Both the position numbers and the translations under genes were made by a program. Under the pieces are notes generated by a model. The model saw only the letters and a list, made by a program, of their open reading frames with translations. It was not told where the DNA came from and did no database searches. Positions 22,207-22,429 of a DNA stretch of 22,429 bases are shown here, piece by piece. Each line of letters begins with the position of its first letter. Within the stretch, counting starts at the first letter, position 1. Source of the stretch: UBA2239 sp050177075 (lineage in GTDB: Bacteria > Pseudomonadota > Gammaproteobacteria > Burkholderiales > UBA9220); NCBI GenBank assembly GCA_050177075.1, contig JBFXHL010000033.1, positions 1 through 22,429 on the forward strand, read 5' to 3'.

Positions 22207-22429
22207 TGGCACCTGACGTGACCCAGAAGACGGACGACATCTCGGAGATCAGCTCCAAGCTGGCGTTCACCCGCAAGCTGCAGGGGGTGACCAACAAGAT
22301 TCACGCCACCAAGAACGTGGACGAGATCATGCTGGAGGTGAGCAAGGACATCTGCGCCCTGTGCGAGGCGGACCGGCTGACGATCTATACTGTCAACGAG
22401 GAGAAGAATGCCATCGTCTCCAAGGTCAA
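22207..22429 (+). CDS. GAF-domain protein, N-terminal part
   Basis: Truncated by the right edge; 74 residues are visible, starting MAPDVTQKTDDISEISSKLA. A helical lead is followed by the beginning of a GAF domain (about residue 30 on: NKIHATKNVDEIMLEVSKDI, CALCEADRLTIYTVNEEKN). Similar N-termini occur in GspE/PulE-type secretion or pilus ATPases that carry an N-terminal GAF domain, which I regard as the likeliest identity, but the ATPase part is outside the window. The gene starts 25 bases after the FecR gene with a purine-rich GGAAGAAAAG upstream, so it belongs to the same operon. GAF domains commonly bind cyclic nucleotides, which would fit the cyclase and phosphodiesterase upstream. Confidence 0.75.

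Overview
The window is a GC-rich, gene-dense stretch of a Gram-negative diazotroph. The nif gene order, a GlrK/QseG/GlrR-type envelope stress system and an outer-membrane barrel gene fit a proteobacterium, most likely a betaproteobacterium. I cannot fix the genus.

Region 1 (1-4415, + strand) is the end of a nitrogenase cofactor operon: the C-terminal part of nifE, nifN, nifX, a NifX-associated DUF269 gene, a small DUF683 gene, a two-cluster nif ferredoxin (fdxB type) and nifQ. The genes overlap or nearly touch, except at 3291-3487, where a 177-bp fold-back element resembling a MITE sits between the DUF683 gene and the ferredoxin. The 3' end of nifE carries a short repeat-rich insertion that adds an unusual tail to the protein. 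The gap after nifQ (4416-4700) holds several DnaA-box-like sequences around an AT-rich core.

Region 2 (4701-6212, - strand) is a small operon transcribed towards nifQ. It encodes a bacteriohemerythrin, a leucine-rich-repeat-variant (LRV) protein and an unknown 93-residue protein, behind a good sigma-70-type promoter. LRV proteins are known from nif regions.

Region 3 (6213-10753, - strand) encodes a GlrK-like histidine kinase, a QseG-like lipoprotein and a GlrR-like sigma-54 activator, joined by 4-nt overlaps. Directly downstream lie two perfect TGTC-N10-GACA sites, a degenerate third site midway between them, a consensus -24/-12 promoter, and a two-gene envelope operon (glycine-zipper protein and small membrane protein) that ends in an intrinsic terminator. 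The activator, its sites and its likely target are all visible together.

Region 4 (11046-11788, + strand) is one unrecognised gene with its own terminator.

Region 5 (11814 to the end, + strand) is a tightly packed signalling operon: a CHASE2 Ser/Thr kinase, a PP2C phosphatase, an FHA protein, a CHASE2 adenylate cyclase, a class-II-like cyclic nucleotide phosphodiesterase, a TPR/beta-barrel outer-membrane protein, an exported FecR-domain protein, and the start of a GAF-domain protein. Two second-messenger circuits (protein phosphorylation and cAMP), each with a writer and an eraser, share the same sensor type and sit beside an outer-membrane barrel and a possible cargo. This is the best candidate for an undescribed system.
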